From positions 1,054,001-1,118,000 of the forward strand of contig JANATF010000012.1 in NCBI GenBank assembly GCA_029449245.1: 64,000 nt of DNA. The letters are read 5' to 3'. The number at the start of each line of letters is the position of its first letter. Position 1 is the stretch's first letter. Positions 60,996-64,000 of the stretch are shown piece after piece. The position numbers and the translations under genes are program-made. A model generated the notes under the pieces. The model was given only the letters and a program-made list of their open reading frames with translations. It was not told the origin of the DNA and searched no databases. Source of the stretch: Mortierella alpina (Eukaryota > Mortierellomycota > Mortierellomycetes > Mortierellales > Mortierellaceae).

Positions 60996-63685
60996 AATGG
61001 GGTTATGTTTGCTTGGACGTTCCGCTTGAGGTGGTTAGTGAAGAGTTGGTGGCAGCAGTTGGGATTAAAGAGGGTGCAGAGGTTGATACAGAAGGTAATA
61101 TGCAGAAAGACGACAGGGAAGAAATAATACAGATGGATGCGAGAGTGGGGGGAGGAGAAGTGGATTCTGATGGACAGTCAGAAGCGAACACTGTAACGGA
61201 AAGGAGTGTGGACAAAGAGTAAGAGACAGAGAGGGAGAGAGAGAAAGAGCGCGGTTGCAGCAGAAGGAGAGAAGAGAAAGAGAACAGAGAAGGACGAGGC
61301 GGAATGAGAAGAAAAAACCGAAATGGGGAGACATGCGACACGAACCTGTGTAAGGAGCACCTGCCCTTACACTTACGCAGGGTGCCTTGTCTGCTCCAGG
61401 GCAACATGAACATCGTCTATAGAACACACCCAACAAAATAGGCCAGACACCCACTTGATTGGCCATCCTCCGCTCTCGCTCTCTCGCCTCTCCTCTCTCG
61501 TCTGCCGAAGCCCACCCATTGGGCATGTTCGCACCACAGCTGCCCGATCCTGGTTCCTAGCAACGGGTTTCATCGCGAAGAATCATCCACTCACCCCTGT
61601 CATGAACGATCCGCGCTGGTGCTCTTCTGGCCTTGCGTGAAATTCTTTCCTACAGTTGCACGATGGTATGCTCAGATAGGGTTGAGCGTACAGACGCATT
61701 AAAAATCCCTCCGAAGCTGATGGGGACGCTCGTACCCCCTGGCATCCGAGCATCCGAAGAGTCCACAGCAGCTCTCCGTGTTAAGCCCCTCGAGCGTTGG
61801 GCAGCAAAGATAAAGTTGAGCTGCTTGCAAAACTCCTGCTACTTTTCCAGGCTCCGCCTTATTTATTCTTTTTTATGTTTTTGTGGGGGTCTACGATCTT
61901 ATCTCGGCCGCTCTCTCCTCCTCAACACGTCAATTACAAAGAGGTTGCCAGCACACGACCATGTTATTGACCGAGCTGTCGGAAAGGAGTGGGTAACCCG
62001 GCAAGTCATTTTTGGTCGACCTCCTTGCACTTTGCCCCAATGCCTTCCCTCCACGACGCCTAGGTGTTGGATGGTGTGCGCACTGTTCACAAAACCTCGC
62101 ATTCTTCATCCCATCATTCTGTGCCCACTTCGCCACAATCATCATTTCCTATCTCTGATGAGATTGTTGCCCCTACCTTGCACCACGAACCACGAGTCTC
62201 TGCAGGAGGTAGATATGTAGGGGCCAATCTTGTTATCTATATTATTGCAACTGACAGATCCTGCCGATACTGGGGGTACGTGCATTATGATCTTCTCCAA
62301 TGGTCTGTTTCTCCAGGGGTGGCATGATAGTAAGCAAGAAATAGTGAGTGAAGGCGCGAAGGCACGCTGGTTTTGTTGTGCAAATCATCATCACGAGAAA
62401 GGCTAGCCACATGCACCAGCGGACGCGAGAGCATCGTGCTCCTACCACGCCTCAACGACAGCGAGAAGGGGCTGCTCAGGATGAGAGCGACGTTTCTGCA
62501 GTTAACGTACTCATGGCGGAGTATCAAGGGCCTAGAGAGAGGAACTTCCTTCCTCTGCCACTGCCCGTACACAGACATAGCGAGGTGAGGCATAAGAGAG
62601 CACGCGTATGCAAAAATCATGAGCTGCGATTACGAGGTCGATTTCAATTGGCAGATGAGAGGGTGGCAAATAACTCGCACTGTAGTCTCAACGATCCAGC
62701 GATCCCGATGCCACGCGTGGGAGCCGGCATCTTGGCTGCCCTCAACGTGATCAATAAGCCTACAGGCACCCGCTCGCTGAGGGAATAAGTAGTTCACTAG
62801 AGCATGGAGGTCAGCCAATGAAAGCATAGTGCATCCAAGGATGTGTTGTGTTCCACCCGCAACGTAAAAGAGAGAGAGAGAGAGCTTCAATGCTTCGGTG
62901 AAGACAGAGTCGAGGCGCATGGGCCACACATGGATGCTGAATGTTCAGGTTCGCTCAAGAGCGGCGTTTGTCTCGGAGATGCAGCTGCATCACGGCGTAG
63001 CCCGTAGGCGATACAGTAGTCCATCGTCTATGAACAAGACGCGGTCAAGACTCGTGGCTGTGCATCTCACACAGTCCATTACTCGCTGTGCCTGATGTTG
63101 CAGTGCATCACAATAGGCTATCTCTGCTTGAACAGAGATGGGTTCAAGAATGCCCGTGTGATGCCCTGCCGAGTGTCTCTGTCCGAAGGAGCAGTAACCA
63201 AACGCCAGTAACCAAACGCCAGTTGTGCTCATCGCATGGAGCGAGAGGAGCGTGCGGGCTGAGGCTGAGGCTGTTTTCGTTTGCGTCGAACGAGGTGCGC
63301 AAGCCGAGCCGGAGTGCGGTTGTGCGCACAACGAGGCTCCCTCGATCGAAGCAGACCCCGTGTGGAGACAAATGCATTGGCTGCAGAGCAGTCAGCAGCA
63401 CAGGGGATACACACGGGCGTTGTCCTGTGTACGAGGCTGTTCTCTCCTTCTCCTTCTTCTTCTTCGTATCCCCGATTGCCTTTCCTCCTGCCTCCTGCCT
63501 CCACCACCCCCGCCCTCATCCTCCGCCCTCGTCGCGCTCACGCTCGCTCTCAACCGACCCACTCCCCACTCTTCCTGTCGCCCCTGTCCTTCCTCGGCCA
63601 GCATCAACAGCATCCGCATCTGCATTAGCTTCTCATTCCTCCCCTTTTGTACCCCTCTGAAAGCGTCCTCCTCTGCATCTCAGCA
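60996..63685. other. 2.7 kb intergenic region upstream of ACC1
   Basis: This region separates the divergent starts of ACC1 (-) and the gene at 63686 (+), so both promoters should lie inside. The ACC1 side is pyrimidine-rich on its coding strand (CTCTCTTTCTCTCTCCC around 61220-61250). GGCCAATC, a CCAAT box on the ACC1 strand, occurs at about 61452-61460. A long C/T-rich leader lies at about 63440-63660 before the + gene. The open frames of up to 195 codons on both strands (for example 61633-62220, 62348-62788, 63088-63660) have no recognisable domain and no splice logic. Confidence 0.5.
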
Positions 63686-64000
63686 ATGTCCCTCGACAAG
63701 AACTCGCAGTCCGTTGAGCTCCCTGGAACCCGGAGACCCGGCCAGACAGGTAACAGAGGCCAGCAGTACTTCGCTTTTGTTGTATTAAGGTTCCAGCCCC
63801 AGTCCTGCGACACGGGGGGGCGAGACCTTGCTCTTGCGGCTGTGGATTCACACCCCGCAACGCAGGCCCCTGGTGCCTTGACCCGTGTGTGACAGACACC
63901 CTTCCAACTGCTCGGCTCTCTCTCGGCTGACCCAAAAGCATCCCCCTCACATCCACATAGGCATCTATCGCCGCCGAGGTTTTGAGAATGCATTGATCGC
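63686..64000 (+). CDS. First exons of a gene truncated by the window edge
   Basis: Exon 1 (63686-63749) encodes MSLDKNSQSVELPGTRRPGQT. A 211-nt intron (GTAACA...ACATAG) follows, and exon 2 begins at 63961 with GIYRRRGFENALI and runs off the window. The join restores frame (G|GC). The sequence PGTRRPGQTGIYR resembles the N-terminus of fungal long-chain acyl-CoA synthetases, which would fit beside ACC1 in lipid metabolism. The fragment is too short for a firm call. Confidence 0.45.

Noticed and set aside
61633-63660. Open frames of 146-195 codons upstream of the right-edge gene.
   Set aside because: Their composition is random, several frames are open at once, and no family resemblance is seen. 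They are more likely promoter and leader DNA.

Overview
This window is nuclear DNA of an intron-rich early-diverging fungus. The genes have many short GT-AG introns, C/T-rich promoters, a chitin-synthase-like enzyme and fungal housekeeping genes. I infer a Mortierella-like (Mortierellomycotina) host from overall gene structure; nothing in the window fixes the species. Exon boundaries were set by eye from splice sites, reading frame and family conservation. All reconstructed coding sequences stay in frame.

Layout, left to right. (1) The 3' part of a repetitive Pro/Glu-rich protein (1-1664, +). (2) Riboflavin synthase (+), convergent with a chitin-synthase-like GT2 (-). (3) A 3.1 kb gene-poor stretch, then a secreted polysaccharide-deacetylase-like protein (+). 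(4) A noncoding block of diverged repeats, a tRNA-Phe(GAA) (-), and a UBC4/5-type ubiquitin-conjugating enzyme (+) whose last coding exon appears to be 5 nt. (5) A CAMK-type Ser/Thr kinase (-), proteasome subunit RPN12 (+), quinolinate phosphoribosyltransferase (-), a syntaxin-8-type SNARE (-) and a Gemin3/DDX20-like DEAD-box helicase (+). (6) A 19-exon M16 metalloprotease (-), divergent from a SET/NAP histone chaperone (+). (7) The very large VPS13 lipid-transfer protein (+, 19 exons). (8) A large accessory gene (46404-52179, -). (9) Acetyl-CoA carboxylase ACC1 (-). (10) The first exons of a gene running off the right edge.

The outstanding locus is 46404-52179. Four exons join in frame into one predicted 1,729-residue protein. 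Its N-terminus is an XPG/FEN1-type PIN nuclease with all the usual acidic active-site positions visible. Its C-terminal half is a TnpB/Fanzor-like RuvC nuclease with a GIDPG motif, a T-S-K-K-C zinc ribbon and a final DRD motif. It sits between two conserved housekeeping genes, has an ~84-88 bp tandem array just upstream, and looks like an intact domesticated or mobile-element-derived gene. I know of no described XPG-Fanzor fusion, so this is the candidate novel system.

The other genes belong to separate core processes: riboflavin and NAD biosynthesis, fatty-acid synthesis, ubiquitin-proteasome function, membrane traffic and lipid transfer, cell-wall synthesis, chromatin and RNP assembly.
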